From: Clavibacter sp. B3I6
GTDB lineage: Bacteria > Actinomycetota > Actinomycetes > Actinomycetales > Microbacteriaceae
NCBI RefSeq assembly: GCF_030816895.1
Contig: NZ_JAUSYL010000001.1
Coordinates: 868,001 to 932,000, forward strand
Direction: 5' to 3'
DNA length: 64,000 nt
Part shown: positions 18,577 through 27,584 of the stretch, one piece after another
Layout: each line of letters starts with the position of its first letter
Position numbering within the stretch: position 1 is the stretch's first letter
The notes under the pieces: generated by a model
Database searches by the model: none
What the model saw: only the letters and a program-made list of their open reading frames with translations
What the model was told of the DNA's origin: nothing
Position numbers and translations under genes: made by a program

Positions 18577-20112
18577 CTACTGCTGCAGCGTGCCGAGCTC
18601 CACGTCGACCTGCTGCTTCTGACCGCCGCGGATCACGGTCAGCTCCACGTCGCTGCCGCCCGCGAGAGCGCGGACCTGCGCCGTGAGGTCGCTCGCCTTG
18701 CTGATCGGGATGCTGCCGAACGCGGTGACGATGTCGCCCTGCCTCAGCCCCGCGGAGGCCGCGGCACCGCCGCTCTGGACCTCGGCGATGAAGGCCCCGC
18801 CGACCGGGGTCGTGGAGTCGCCCGTGGCGACGTCGCGGACGCTCGCCCCGAGGAGCCCGTGGGAGGCGCTGCCGCTCTGGATGATCTCCTCGCCGACCCG
18901 CTTGGCGAGGTTGGACGGGATGGCGAAGCCGACGCCGATGCTGCCCGCGGTGGAGCTGGTGCCGCCCGCGTTCGCGATGGCCACGTTGACGCCGATGAGC
19001 TTGCCCTCGCCGTCGAGGAGGGCCCCGCCGGAGTTGCCGGGGTTGATCGCCGCATCCGTCTGGATGACCGCGAGGTTGATCGTCGCCGCCGCCTGACCCT
19101 GGGCGCCGGAGCCGCCCTGGCCACCGGATCCGCCCTGGCCCTCGTTGCCGAAGGGCCAGAAGTTGAACGGCGTCTCGTCGCTCTGGCTGCCGTCGCCCGG
19201 CGTCTCGGGAGCGGCGGAGGACGCGACCTGGATGCTGCGGTCGAGCGCACTGACGATGCCGTCGGTCACGGTGCCGGAGAGCCCGAGCGGAGCTCCGATG
19301 GCGATGGCCGTGTCGCCGACGTTGAGCTTCGAGGAGTCGGCGAACTCGATGGGCGTGAGGCCGGTCGCCCCGTCCAGCTTGATGACGGCGAGGTCGACGA
19401 CGGGGTCCGTGCCGATGAGCTTCGCCGTGTACAGGGCGCCATCCGCGGTCTTGACCTGGATGGTCGCGTCACCCGTCTGGCCGTCGAGCGTGACCACGTG
19501 CGTGTTCGTGAGGATGTAGCCGTCGCTGGAGAGGATGACCCCGGATCCGGTGCCTCCGCCCTGCGCACCCGCGACCTCGATGGTCACGACGGAGCCGGAC
19601 ACCTTCGCGGCGACGGCGGTGATCGGAGTCGCATCGTCCGGGTCGTTGACGGTGATGTTGGCGGGCGACTGGCTGACCGACTCCGTGGAGTCCTCGTCCT
19701 GGGCGACGGTCCAGGCCGTGAGCCCGCCCGCAGCACCGCCGATGAGCGCGCCCACGGCGAGCATGGCGACGAGGGGCAGCGCCTTCGCGGTCCTGTTCCG
19801 GCGCGGAGGAGCGGCGGTCGTGGCGCCGTCGGCACCGGTACCGGGGTCGGCGGTGGGGGTCGTCGCCGCGGTCACGTGGTCGGAGGAGGGCTGCGCGGCC
19901 GGGCCGGAGCCGTAGACAAGCGTGTCGCGCTGATCAGGGCCGGCAGGAGCGGGATGGGCTGCAGCTGCGGGGCCGGAGGGTGCGGGCCAGGCTGCTGCCT
20001 CGCCTGACGACGGAGCGGGACTCGATGCCGGGCCGTCCGAGGACCCGTCGGCGCTGCCGTCGATGTCTCGGCGGCCCTCGTGCTCGTCTGCCCCGTGGGT
20101 TCTGTCGGTCAT
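18577..20112 (-). CDS. Membrane-anchored HtrA-like serine protease with PDZ domain
   Basis: 511 residues. A ~105-residue Pro/Ala/Ser-rich cytoplasmic part is followed by one membrane span (residues ~110-137), a trypsin-like protease domain and a C-terminal PDZ domain (~410-505). The catalytic triad is complete: H205 (TNTHVV), D240 (DPVVDLAV) and S361 (NPGNSGGAL). A Gly/Gln-rich insert sits at residues ~325-340 between strands. Acts outside the membrane in protein quality control. Monocistronic, with a terminator right after it. Confidence 0.94.
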   Translation of the reverse strand: MTDRTHGADEHEGRRDIDGSADGSSDGPASSPAPSSGEAAAWPAPSGPAAAAHPAPAGPDQRDTLVYGSGPAAQPSSDHVTAATTPTADPGTGADGATTAAPPRRNRTAKALPLVAMLAVGALIGGAAGGLTAWTVAQDEDSTESVSQSPANITVNDPDDATPITAVAAKVSGSVVTIEVAGAQGGGTGSGVILSSDGYILTNTHVVTLDGQTGDATIQVKTADGALYTAKLIGTDPVVDLAVIKLDGATGLTPIEFADSSKLNVGDTAIAIGAPLGLSGTVTDGIVSALDRSIQVASSAAPETPGDGSQSDETPFNFWPFGNEGQGGSGGQGGSGAQGQAAATINLAVIQTDAAINPGNSGGALLDGEGKLIGVNVAIANAGGTSSTAGSIGVGFAIPSNLAKRVGEEIIQSGSASHGLLGASVRDVATGDSTTPVGGAFIAEVQSGGAAASAGLRQGDIVTAFGSIPISKASDLTAQVRALAGGSDVELTVIRGGQKQQVDVELGTLQQ

Positions 20113-20197
20113 CGGTGGTGCTCCTCTCAGGTCCTGCCAGCATTCCGGGCGAGTCTGGGCGTTCTCTATGGCTGCCCTGACAGCGGGCCCTCCTTAC

Positions 20198-20216
20198 CCG
20201 GCGGAGGATCCGCCGG
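20198..20216 (-). terminator. Short hairpin downstream of the PKD protein gene
   Basis: Perfect 8-bp arms CCGGCGGA and TCCGCCGG around a GGA loop, about 105 bases past the PKD gene stop and upstream of the protease gene. It may end the transcript of the exported-protein locus. It is short and without a T run, so this is tentative. Confidence 0.4.
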
Positions 20217-20321
20217 TTCCCAGGACGAGGCCCGCATGACCCGGTTGCTGGTGTTGAGCGTACGCGTCGCGTCGGACGAGAGGGCCGAGCGCAGGGGGCT
20301 TGACCTGCCCTCGCTCCTCCG

Positions 20322-21221
20322 TCAACACCCGGGGCCGGCATGGGCCGATCCGCACGCCCCGCCGACCAGGACCGTGGACCCCTGCAGCACATGGATCACC
20401 ACCGGACCGACCAGCACCGGGAGCGTGCCCGGGATCCGCTGCCACCCGCCCCCGTCGAACCGGTAGGACGGCGCATACGCGATCGTGAGGGAGATCTGCC
20501 GGTCCCCGACGCTCGCATAGACATGGCTCGTGTCCGTGGGGGTGAAGTCCTGCTGACCGAGCTGCTTCCACGACGCCCCCGGACCCTCGACCGTCGTGGC
20601 GGTGCCGTCGCCGTGATCCCAGGTGAACGACACCGGCACGAACCGCACCTGCGCCGGCCTTCCCAGCAGCGTCCCGTCGACCACATGCGCGGACGCGTCC
20701 GTGAGCAGGTTCACCGGCGCCCCGACCAACGCCCACCCGTTCGGCTGCGACCGGATCGATGCCGACCGCGGGACGAACTGCGCCACGTCCTCCAACATCA
20801 CCCCCGGATCCGCGGGCGCGGCCGGTCCCGGATCGGCGGGCTTCACGGGTGGCTTCGCGGGCGGGAGGAACGCGTGCTGCCCGTCGAGGCAGGCGCCTCT
20901 CCCCGGCCGGCACGCCGTGTCGACGTCCGCGGCCAGGCGGTCCTGCCGGGGCACCGGATGCGGCACCACCGGGGCGCTCCGAGCTGGTCCCTCACCAGAG
21001 CGCACAGGATCCTCGACCGAAGATCCTTGTGGGCCCACAGGCCCTGTGGACACTTCCGCGTGCACTTGTACTGTCCCGTCGCCCACGGCACCCGAAGAAC
21101 ACGAAGGTGCTCGGGCGTAGCCGAGACCGCAGTAGCCGTCGACAGCGTCACTGGGAGCGGCGACCCATAACGAGCAGAACACGAGTCCGCACGACATTGC
21201 CGCTGCAGTCCTCAGTCGCAT
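20322..21221 (-). CDS. Secreted PKD-domain protein
   Basis: About 299 residues. A signal peptide begins MRLRTAAAMSCGLVF and ends near APSDAVDG. A Pro-rich linker (FLPPAKPPVKPADPGP) leads to a C-terminal PKD-like beta-sandwich with the hallmark FTWDHGDGTATT. Several cysteines (GYCGLG, PSCSS, TACRPGRGACLDG, GGACGS and a final GC) suggest disulfides in the mature protein. I chose the ATG at 21221, which overlaps the lipoprotein stop by 10 bases. An in-frame ATG at 21263 would precede the signal peptide. PKD domains usually mediate binding to proteins or glycans. The partner is unknown. Confidence 0.78.
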   Translation of the reverse strand: MRLRTAAAMSCGLVFCSLWVAAPSDAVDGYCGLGYARAPSCSSGAVGDGTVQVHAEVSTGPVGPQGSSVEDPVRSGEGPARSAPVVPHPVPRQDRLAADVDTACRPGRGACLDGQHAFLPPAKPPVKPADPGPAAPADPGVMLEDVAQFVPRSASIRSQPNGWALVGAPVNLLTDASAHVVDGTLLGRPAQVRFVPVSFTWDHGDGTATTVEGPGASWKQLGQQDFTPTDTSHVYASVGDRQISLTIAYAPSYRFDGGGWQRIPGTLPVLVGPVVIHVLQGSTVLVGGACGSAHAGPGC

Positions 21222-21778
21222 GCGTGCGTCTCCTCGTTCCTCACGGAGTCGCTGATGCGCCACGTGCCGTCGGCGATCCTCACTGCCTTGAGCTGCAGAG
21301 CCACCGCGTCAGTCCGAGCCGGAGTCACATCCTGACCGTCGGCATCCAATGTCCTGGTGCCGCTGATGTCTAAGCATGCTTGTGCCGTCATGTACTGGGT
21401 GCCTTGGCTGTCGGTGCCGCGGTCCGTGACAAGGAAGCCGCGAGCCATCGCTTTCCCGATCACCGTCTGATGGTGGTCCGTGCTGTATTCGATCGAGTCC
21501 AACTCCCCTTGGAGAGCGGATCCTGTCAACAATGGGGTGAGCTGGTTGGCTGATTCAGTACCGAGGTCGATCGACACGTATGTCGTGAACAGGACCTCGA
21601 ATGCCTGATCGTCTTGCTGGTCCTGAGTCATGGTGGCCGAGGGCGCAGGTGCCGGCGAGACTGACGCGCCCTCCGCACATCCCGACAGCGAGACGGTCGC
21701 CAGCAGCAGGGCGACCGCGCATGTCAATGATGTCCTGCCACGCCCTCGTGCCCCCGAGTCGTACTGCCGCTTGTGCAA
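21212..21778 (-). CDS. Hypothetical lipoprotein
   Basis: About 188 residues. A signal peptide with lipobox VSLSGC gives a lipid-anchored mature protein that starts CAEGASVSPAPAPS. The mature part is a compact alpha/beta domain of about 140 residues resembling the NTF2-like shape of many actinobacterial lipoproteins (start TTYVSIDLGTES, end VRIADGTWRISDSV). I favour the TTG at 21778, eight bases after the preceding small frame's stop and with AGGA upstream. Longer in-frame starts give no signal peptide at the N-terminus. GC content looks lower than in neighbouring genes. Confidence 0.7.
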   Translation of the reverse strand: MHKRQYDSGARGRGRTSLTCAVALLLATVSLSGCAEGASVSPAPAPSATMTQDQQDDQAFEVLFTTYVSIDLGTESANQLTPLLTGSALQGELDSIEYSTDHHQTVIGKAMARGFLVTDRGTDSQGTQYMTAQACLDISGTRTLDADGQDVTPARTDAVALQLKAVRIADGTWRISDSVRNEETHACD

Positions 21779-21786
21779 ACCATGTC

Positions 21787-21978
21787 CTATCTGCCTCGGA
21801 CCCGCGGTGGATTGGGGATGGTGAGGTAGCCGCAAGTGCAGGAAAAATAGCTCAGGCGGGCGCCGCACAGCATGCATCGCTCCACATCCCTCGGGACCTC
21901 ATGTGCAGGCAAGGGCTGTGGAGGCCTCGCCCGCGTCTGACTGAGACGACAGGACCGCTGCGACGGCGACCGCGCCAT
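21787..21978 (-). CDS. Possible Cys-rich mini-protein (zinc-ribbon-like)
   Basis: A short frame of up to 63 codons, with ATG at 21978 and TAG at 21787-21789. Its C-terminal half reads CMLCGARLSYFSCTCGYL, a C-x2-C-x8-C-x-C pattern that could bind a metal. It ends eight bases before the lipoprotein start, so the spacing looks like an operon. A GTG further in gives a 32-residue form. Against it: the full-length start is only nine bases from the divergent aminotransferase start, leaving no room for promoters. Confidence 0.3.
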   Translation of the reverse strand: MARSPSQRSCRLSQTRARPPQPLPAHEVPRDVERCMLCGARLSYFSCTCGYLTIPNPPRVRGR

Positions 21979-21987
21979 GATGGGCGC

Positions 21988-23193
21988 ATGACGATTCCCG
22001 GCGCGTGGGTGCGCGCGGCCCGCGGGGCCATGCTGCTGGCGCCGGACGGAACGCCCGGCACGACCGTGTTCGCGGAGATGAGCGCGCTGGCCGCGGCGAC
22101 CGGGGCGATCAACCTGGGGCAGGGCTTCCCGGACGAGGACGGGCCGAGCGAGGTGCTCGAGGCCGCGCGCGCCGCGATATCCGCCGGCATGAACCAGTAC
22201 CCGCCCGGCCGGGGGACGCCGGAGCTGCGCGAGGCGATCGCCGCGCACCAGGCGCGCTTCTACGGCCTCGCCGTGGATCCCGCCACGGAGGTGCTCGTCA
22301 CCGCGGGAGCGACAGAGGCGATCGCAGCCACGCTGCTGGCCCTCGTGGAGGAGGGCGACGAGGTCGTCACGCTCGAGCCGTTCTACGACGCGTACGGCGC
22401 CCTCATCTCGCTCGCTCGCGGGATCCACCGCACGGTGCCGCTGCACGCGCCCGACTTCCAGCCGCACCCCGACGACCTGCGCCGCGCTATCTCGGACCGC
22501 ACCCGCGTGATCCTGCTCAACGACCCGCACAACCCGACCGGCACGGTGCTCAGCCCCGAGATGCGCGCGCTCGTCGTGGAGCTCGCCGTCGCGCACGACG
22601 CCGTCATCGTGACGGACGAGGTCTACGAGCACCTGGTCTTCGACGCGCCGCACGTGCCCGTCGCGACCCTGCCCGGGGCGCGGGAGCGGACCGTGACGAT
22701 CTCCTCCGGCGGCAAGACGTTCCGGACCACCGGGTGGAAGATCGGCTGGCTGACCGCCCCGGCTCCCCTCGTGACGGCCATCCTCGCGGTGAAGCAGTTC
22801 CTCACGTTCGTCAACGGCGCGCCGTTCCAGCCGGCCATCGCGACGGGGCTGGCCCTGCCGGACGCCGTCTTCGAGGGGATCGCCGCCGACCTGCGCCGCA
22901 AGCGCGACATCCTCGCGGCGGGCCTGACGGCGGCGGGCTTCCGCGTCCACCTGCCGGCGGCGGGCTACTTCGTCGTCGCCGACGCCGCTCCCCTGGGCTT
23001 CCGCGACGCCCGCGAGCTGTGCCTGCGGCTGCCGGAGCTGGTCGGCGTCGTCGGGGTGCCGCTGTCGGCGTTCTGCCGACCGCCGCTCGCCGAGGAGCAC
23101 GCCTCGCTCGTGCGGTTCGCGTTCTGCAAGCGGACCGACGTGCTGGAGGAGGCGGCGAAGCGCCTCGCCTCCCTCGGGGACAGGACCGGCTGA
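21988..23193 (+). CDS. PLP-dependent class I/II aminotransferase
   Basis: 401 residues, fold type I. The PLP lysine is K243 in SSGGKTF, preceded by the expected VIVTDEVYEHLVF, and NDPHNPTGTV is the cofactor Asn region. The N-terminal GAINLGQGFPDEDGP and YPPGRGTPELREAI match the kynurenine/methionine aminotransferase-like group (YbdL/DapC-like). The exact amino acid cannot be told from sequence. Start ATG at 21988. No operon partners. Confidence 0.9.
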   Translation: MTIPGAWVRAARGAMLLAPDGTPGTTVFAEMSALAAATGAINLGQGFPDEDGPSEVLEAARAAISAGMNQYPPGRGTPELREAIAAHQARFYGLAVDPATEVLVTAGATEAIAATLLALVEEGDEVVTLEPFYDAYGALISLARGIHRTVPLHAPDFQPHPDDLRRAISDRTRVILLNDPHNPTGTVLSPEMRALVVELAVAHDAVIVTDEVYEHLVFDAPHVPVATLPGARERTVTISSGGKTFRTTGWKIGWLTAPAPLVTAILAVKQFLTFVNGAPFQPAIATGLALPDAVFEGIAADLRRKRDILAAGLTAAGFRVHLPAAGYFVVADAAPLGFRDARELCLRLPELVGVVGVPLSAFCRPPLAEEHASLVRFAFCKRTDVLEEAAKRLASLGDRTG

Positions 23194-23323
23194 GCCCGGC
23201 ACCCTGGTACCACCGCCGCGCCGCGCCGGGGGCCGGAGGGGGGACGCCGCCCCGGGGACCCCGCACCTAACGTTGCTCACGCGGGCGCTGGGTCCGCGCA
23301 ACCACCCTGAGGAGGCAGCGCGC

Positions 23324-24259
23324 ATGATCGTCGCTGAGAACCTGACCAAGCGCTACGGCGCGAAGACCGCCGTGGACGGCGTGAGCTTCACCGTCCAGCC
23401 GGGCATGGTGACCGGATTTCTCGGCCCGAACGGCGCCGGCAAGTCCACCACGATGCGCATGATCGTCGGCCTCGACAGCCCCACCTCCGGCTCCGTCACC
23501 GTCAACGGCCGCCGCTACCGCGACCTCCAGGCGCCGCTCCACGAGGTCGGCGCGCTCCTCGACGCCAAGGCCGTGCACACGGGCCGGAGCGCCTACAACC
23601 ACCTGCTCGCGATGGCCGCCACGCACGGGATCCCCCGCACCCGGGTGGACGAGGTCATCGAGATGACGGGCCTCCAGCCCGTCGCGAGGAAGCGCGTCGG
23701 CGGGTTCTCCCTCGGCATGGGGCAGCGGCTCGGCATCGCCGTGGCGCTCCTCGGGGACCCGCGCACGCTGATCCTCGACGAGCCCGTCAACGGCCTCGAC
23801 CCCGAGGGCGTGCTCTGGGTGCGCAACATCACGCGCTACCTCGCCGGCCAGGGCCGCACCGTCCTCCTCTCCTCGCACCTCATGAGCGAGATGGCGCAGA
23901 CGGCCGACCACCTCATCGTCCTCGGCCGCGGCCGGGTGCTCGCGGACGCTCCGGTCGCCGCGGTGGTGGCCGGCGCCACGAGCGGCCTCGTCCGCGTCCG
24001 GTCCCCGCACGCGGACCGGCTCGGCCAGGCGGTGGCGCGGCCCGACGTCGTGGTCACGAGCGTCGAGCGCGACGTCATCGAGATCACCGGGCTCACGGCC
24101 GCGCAGGTCGGCGACGCGGCCCTGTCCGCGGGCGTCGTGCTGCACGAGCTGACGCCCGTCACCGCGTCCCTCGAGGACGCCTACCTGTCGCTCACGCAGG
24201 GCGACGTCGAGTACCACAGCGCCGCGATCGGCACGACGGAGCAGGAGACCGCACGATGA
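23324..24259 (+). CDS. ABC exporter ATPase
   Basis: 311 residues: Walker A GPNGAGKST, signature FSLGMGQRLGIA and Walker B LILDEPVNGLDPEG, with a C-terminal regulatory part (~residues 215-300). Typical of drug or lantibiotic-type exporters (BcrA/CcmA-like). The ATG at 23324 has a strong GAGGAGG 11 bases upstream. An ATGA overlap with the permease gene couples them. Part of an ATPase-permease-kinase-regulator unit. Confidence 0.93.
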   Translation: MIVAENLTKRYGAKTAVDGVSFTVQPGMVTGFLGPNGAGKSTTMRMIVGLDSPTSGSVTVNGRRYRDLQAPLHEVGALLDAKAVHTGRSAYNHLLAMAATHGIPRTRVDEVIEMTGLQPVARKRVGGFSLGMGQRLGIAVALLGDPRTLILDEPVNGLDPEGVLWVRNITRYLAGQGRTVLLSSHLMSEMAQTADHLIVLGRGRVLADAPVAAVVAGATSGLVRVRSPHADRLGQAVARPDVVVTSVERDVIEITGLTAAQVGDAALSAGVVLHELTPVTASLEDAYLSLTQGDVEYHSAAIGTTEQETAR

Positions 24260-25089
24260 GCACCACGACCTACGCCCCCGCCCCGGTGACCTCGGGCCGT
24301 CCGACCCTCGCGCGCCTCATGCGCTCCGAGTGGATCAAGCTCCGCACCCTGCGCTCGACCATCTGGTGCTTCGCGCTCGTCTTCCTCCTCCTCGCCGGCT
24401 TCTCCGCGCTGTTCACGCCGTTCGTGGTGGACCAGCTGCGGGAGCAGCTGTCCCTGCCGGGCGTGCCGGCGTCGGACCTGCTGGTCCAGGTCGCCCTCAG
24501 CGGCATCACGCTCGCGATGCTCGTCGCGGGCGTGCTCGGCGTCCTCGTCATCAGCGGCGAGTACTCGACCGGCATGATCCGCTCGTCCTTCAGCGCGGCG
24601 CCCCGTCGGCTCGGCGTCATCGCGGCCAAGGCGATCGTCTACACGGTCGTCACGTTCGTCGTCACGGCCGTCGCGGTCGCCGCCGCGCTCGTCATCGCCC
24701 GCGGGTACTTCGGAGCCGCCGGCGCCGACGTCGACCTCCTGTCGGGGGACCTCCTGCTCGCCGCGCTCGGCGGCGTGCTCTTCGTCGTGCTGATCGGCCT
24801 CATGGGCTTCGGCTTCGGCCTGCTGCTGCGCAACGGCGCGGCGGGCATCGGCGCCCTGGTCGGCCTCGTGCTGGTCGTCCCGATCGTGGGTTCGCTGCTC
24901 GGCGGCGTGCTCGACTGGGTCGCGGATCTCGAGCCGTACTTCCCGCTCAGCGCGGGCAACCGGCTCTACGCCACCGGCACCGCCGCGCCCGGCTCGCTGG
25001 AGTTCTGGCAGGCGCTGCTCGTCATGGTCGGCTGGGTCGCGGTGATCCTCGTCCCCGCTCTCGTGCTCGCCCGCAAGCGGGACGCCTGA
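24256..25089 (+). CDS. ABC-2 exporter permease
   Basis: 277 residues with six predicted membrane helices. The start MSTTTYAPAP is followed by MRSEWIKLRTLRSTIW, the amphipathic N-terminal helix typical of ABC-2 permeases in actinobacteria. The large ISGEYSTGMIRSSFSAAPRR motif is also typical. It pairs with the ATPase upstream. Export of a toxic compound or antibiotic defence is the usual role. The substrate is unknown. Confidence 0.92.
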   Translation: MSTTTYAPAPVTSGRPTLARLMRSEWIKLRTLRSTIWCFALVFLLLAGFSALFTPFVVDQLREQLSLPGVPASDLLVQVALSGITLAMLVAGVLGVLVISGEYSTGMIRSSFSAAPRRLGVIAAKAIVYTVVTFVVTAVAVAAALVIARGYFGAAGADVDLLSGDLLLAALGGVLFVVLIGLMGFGFGLLLRNGAAGIGALVGLVLVVPIVGSLLGGVLDWVADLEPYFPLSAGNRLYATGTAAPGSLEFWQALLVMVGWVAVILVPALVLARKRDA

Positions 25090-25184
25090 TCGACGCGGGC
25101 AGGAGGGCGCCGTCGGGCGCGGCGGACGTCGCCGCGCTCGACGGCGTCCGCCTGCCCACCCCGCCCGGCGCGATCCGCGGCTGG

Positions 25185-26432
25185 ATGGCGCGGCACCCCC
25201 GCGTCGTCGACGCGGCCATCGCGCTCCTGTCCACGTGGGGCTCCATCGCGACCGGCGTCGCCCTCGGCAGCCGGTCGACCGTGCCCTCCGCGGGGATCGT
25301 GCTCGTCCTGCTGGCCCTCCTCATGGGAGCCGCGCTCATGTTCCGCCGCAGCCGCCCGGTGACCGTCCTCTCGGTCAGCGCCGCCTGCGCCGTCGCCGCC
25401 GCGATCATCTCCGGCACCTGGGACGGCGGCGCGATCCCCTTCGCTCTGTACGCGGTCGCCGTGCACGGGTCCTCACGGCGCGCCTGGATCGGCCTGGGCG
25501 GCGCGGCCCTCCTCGCCACGGTGATCGTGCCCCTGACGGCGGGCACCGGGCCCCTCGACCTGTCGGCCGCGACCCTGCTGATCGCCAGCCTGATCCCCAT
25601 GCTCATCGCCACGCTCATCGGCACCAACGTGGGCGGCCGGAAGCGCTACGTCCAGGCGCTCCGCGACCTCGCCGTCCAGCTCGCCCGGGAGCGCGACCAG
25701 CAGGCGCGGCTCGCGACGGCGGCCGAGCGCACGCGCATCGCGCGGGAGATCCACGACATCGTCGCCCACGGGATCACCGTCATGGTCACGCTCGCGGACG
25801 GCGCCAGCGCCAGCGCCGTGGCCCGGCCGGAGCTGGCGCGCGACGCCATGCGCGAGGTCGCCGACACCGGCCGCACCTCCCTCTCCGAGATGCGCAGGAT
25901 GCTCGGCGTGCTCGCGGAGGAACCCGGCGACGTCCCCGCCGACGCCCCGTCGCTCCGCGCGCCGCAGCCCGGCCACGCCGACCTCGCCGCGCTCGTCGAC
26001 TCGTTCCGGTCGACCGGCCTGCCGGTGCGCTTCACCAGCACGGGCACCCCGCCGGACGACCCGGGCCGTCAGCTCGCCGTCTTCCGCGTCGTGCAGGAGT
26101 CGCTGACCAACGTCCTCCGGTACGCGCCCAACGCCGACCGCGTCGAGGTCCGCGTCGACCACCGGCCCGACGAGATCGTGGTCGAGGTGACCGACGACGA
26201 CGTGACCGGCCCGGTCGTGCCGCCCGTCCCCGGCAGCGGGCGCGGGCTGGTCGGCGTCTCCGAGCGCATGGCCGTGTACGGCGGCACGGCGTCCGCCGGC
26301 CGCCGCGAGAACGGCGGCTGGCGCGTGCACGCGCGGCTCCCCGGCGGGCTGCACGACGTGCGGCCGGGCGACGCGACCCGATCCCCCACCGCCCCCGCCG
26401 ACGCCCGCCCCCGCATCCAGGAGGACCGATGA
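25185..26432 (+). CDS. Two-component sensor histidine kinase (NarL/LuxR-system type)
   Basis: About 415 residues. Four or five membrane helices (residues ~10-145) precede a HisKA_3 dimerisation segment with RTRIAREIHDIVAHG (phospho-His), then an HATPase domain with QESLTNVLRYAPNA and GRGLVGVSERM. The start is uncertain. The in-frame ATG at 25185 is the first standard codon, but it has a poor ribosome site, and the frame is open back to the permease stop. ATGA overlap with the regulator. Probably senses the substrate of the adjacent exporter. Confidence 0.88.
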   Translation: MARHPRVVDAAIALLSTWGSIATGVALGSRSTVPSAGIVLVLLALLMGAALMFRRSRPVTVLSVSAACAVAAAIISGTWDGGAIPFALYAVAVHGSSRRAWIGLGGAALLATVIVPLTAGTGPLDLSAATLLIASLIPMLIATLIGTNVGGRKRYVQALRDLAVQLARERDQQARLATAAERTRIAREIHDIVAHGITVMVTLADGASASAVARPELARDAMREVADTGRTSLSEMRRMLGVLAEEPGDVPADAPSLRAPQPGHADLAALVDSFRSTGLPVRFTSTGTPPDDPGRQLAVFRVVQESLTNVLRYAPNADRVEVRVDHRPDEIVVEVTDDDVTGPVVPPVPGSGRGLVGVSERMAVYGGTASAGRRENGGWRVHARLPGGLHDVRPGDATRSPTAPADARPRIQEDR

Positions 26433-27127
26433 CCGACAGCAGCACCCCCGTCCGCGTGCTCATCGTGGACGACCAGGCGCTCGTGCGCATGGGCTTCCGC
26501 ATGGTGCTCGACGCGGAGCCCGGGATCGACGTGGTGGGCGAGGCCGCCGACGGACGCGCCGCGGTGTCGCGGACGGATGAGCTCCGGCCGGACGTCGTGC
26601 TGATGGACGTGCGCATGCCGGGCATGGACGGGATCGAGGCCACCACGGAGATCGTGGCGCGGCACCCCGCGACCCGCGTGATCGTCCTGACCACTTTCGA
26701 CCTCGACGAGTACGCGTTCGCAGGGCTGCGCGCGGGCGCGAGCGGCTTCCTCGTCAAGGACACGCGTCCCGAGCACCTGATGCAGGCGATCCACGCGGTG
26801 GCCGACGGCGACGCCGCCATCTCCCCCCGGGTCACGCGCCGCATGATCGAGCTGCTCGGCACCGCGATGCCCGCTGCCGGCGCGGCGGCCGGGACCGGCG
26901 AGGGGGCGGGGGACCCGCGCCTGCGACCCCTCACCGCCCGCGAGCTGGAGGTGCTCACGGCGCTGGCCGAGGGGCTCACCAACCAGGAGATCGCGGGCCG
27001 GCTGTACCTGTCCGAGTCGACCGTGAAGACGCACGTGGGCCGGGTGCTCGCGAAGCTCGACGTGCGCGATCGCGTCCAGGCCGTGATCCTCGCGTACGAC
27101 TGCGGGCTCGTGCGGCCCGGTGCGTGA
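26429..27127 (+). CDS. LuxR/NarL-family response regulator
   Basis: 232 residues. Receiver domain with VDD acidic pocket, phosphorylated D60 (VVLMDVRMPG) and K110 (SGFLVKD). A Gly/Ala linker then leads to a LuxR helix-turn-helix (LTARELEVLTALAEGLTNQEI, residues ~173-193). The start overlaps the kinase stop (ATGA). Likely controls the exporter genes just upstream. Confidence 0.94.
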   Translation: MTDSSTPVRVLIVDDQALVRMGFRMVLDAEPGIDVVGEAADGRAAVSRTDELRPDVVLMDVRMPGMDGIEATTEIVARHPATRVIVLTTFDLDEYAFAGLRAGASGFLVKDTRPEHLMQAIHAVADGDAAISPRVTRRMIELLGTAMPAAGAAAGTGEGAGDPRLRPLTARELEVLTALAEGLTNQEIAGRLYLSESTVKTHVGRVLAKLDVRDRVQAVILAYDCGLVRPGA

Positions 27128-27215
27128 GGGCGCGCGGGCCGGGTCGCCGGGGTCCCGCGCGGCGGGAGAGGATGGTCCCGCCGGCCGCACGCCGGGACGG
27201 ACCCACAGGAGCGCG

Positions 27216-27584
27216 ATGACCACGACCGCCCAGGACGCGCGCGTCCCCCTCCCCCGGGCGCGACGCGCCGCCGATCCGCCCGCGGGCGATCCGGGAGCGG
27301 GGACGAGCACCGGCGCCGACACCGGCCTCCTCGAGCGCGCGTCGACCCCGCCGGTCTGGAGCTGCGTCGTGTGGAACGACCCCGTGAACCTCATGACCTA
27401 CGTCTCGTACGTGTTCCGCAGCTACTTCGGCTTCCCGCGCGAGCGCGCCGACGAGCTCATGCTCCGGGTGCACGAGGACGGCCGGGCGGTCGTGGCCACC
27501 GGCATCCGCGAGGAGATCGAGCGCCACGTGCTCGCCATGCACGGCTACGGCCTCTGGGCCACGCTCGAGCGGGTCGACGCGTGA
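27216..27584 (+). CDS. clpS: ATP-dependent Clp protease adaptor ClpS
   Basis: 122 residues. The ClpS core begins after a ~45-residue disordered leader: VVWNDPVNLMTYVSYVFRSY and MLRVHEDGRAVVATG, the two segments that form the N-end-rule amino-acid pocket and the ClpA/ClpC interface. Delivers N-degron substrates to the ClpCP protease. ATG at 27216 with CAGGAG upstream. GTGA overlap with the DUF2017 gene, a pairing that is conserved in actinobacteria. Confidence 0.94.
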   Translation: MTTTAQDARVPLPRARRAADPPAGDPGAGTSTGADTGLLERASTPPVWSCVVWNDPVNLMTYVSYVFRSYFGFPRERADELMLRVHEDGRAVVATGIREEIERHVLAMHGYGLWATLERVDA

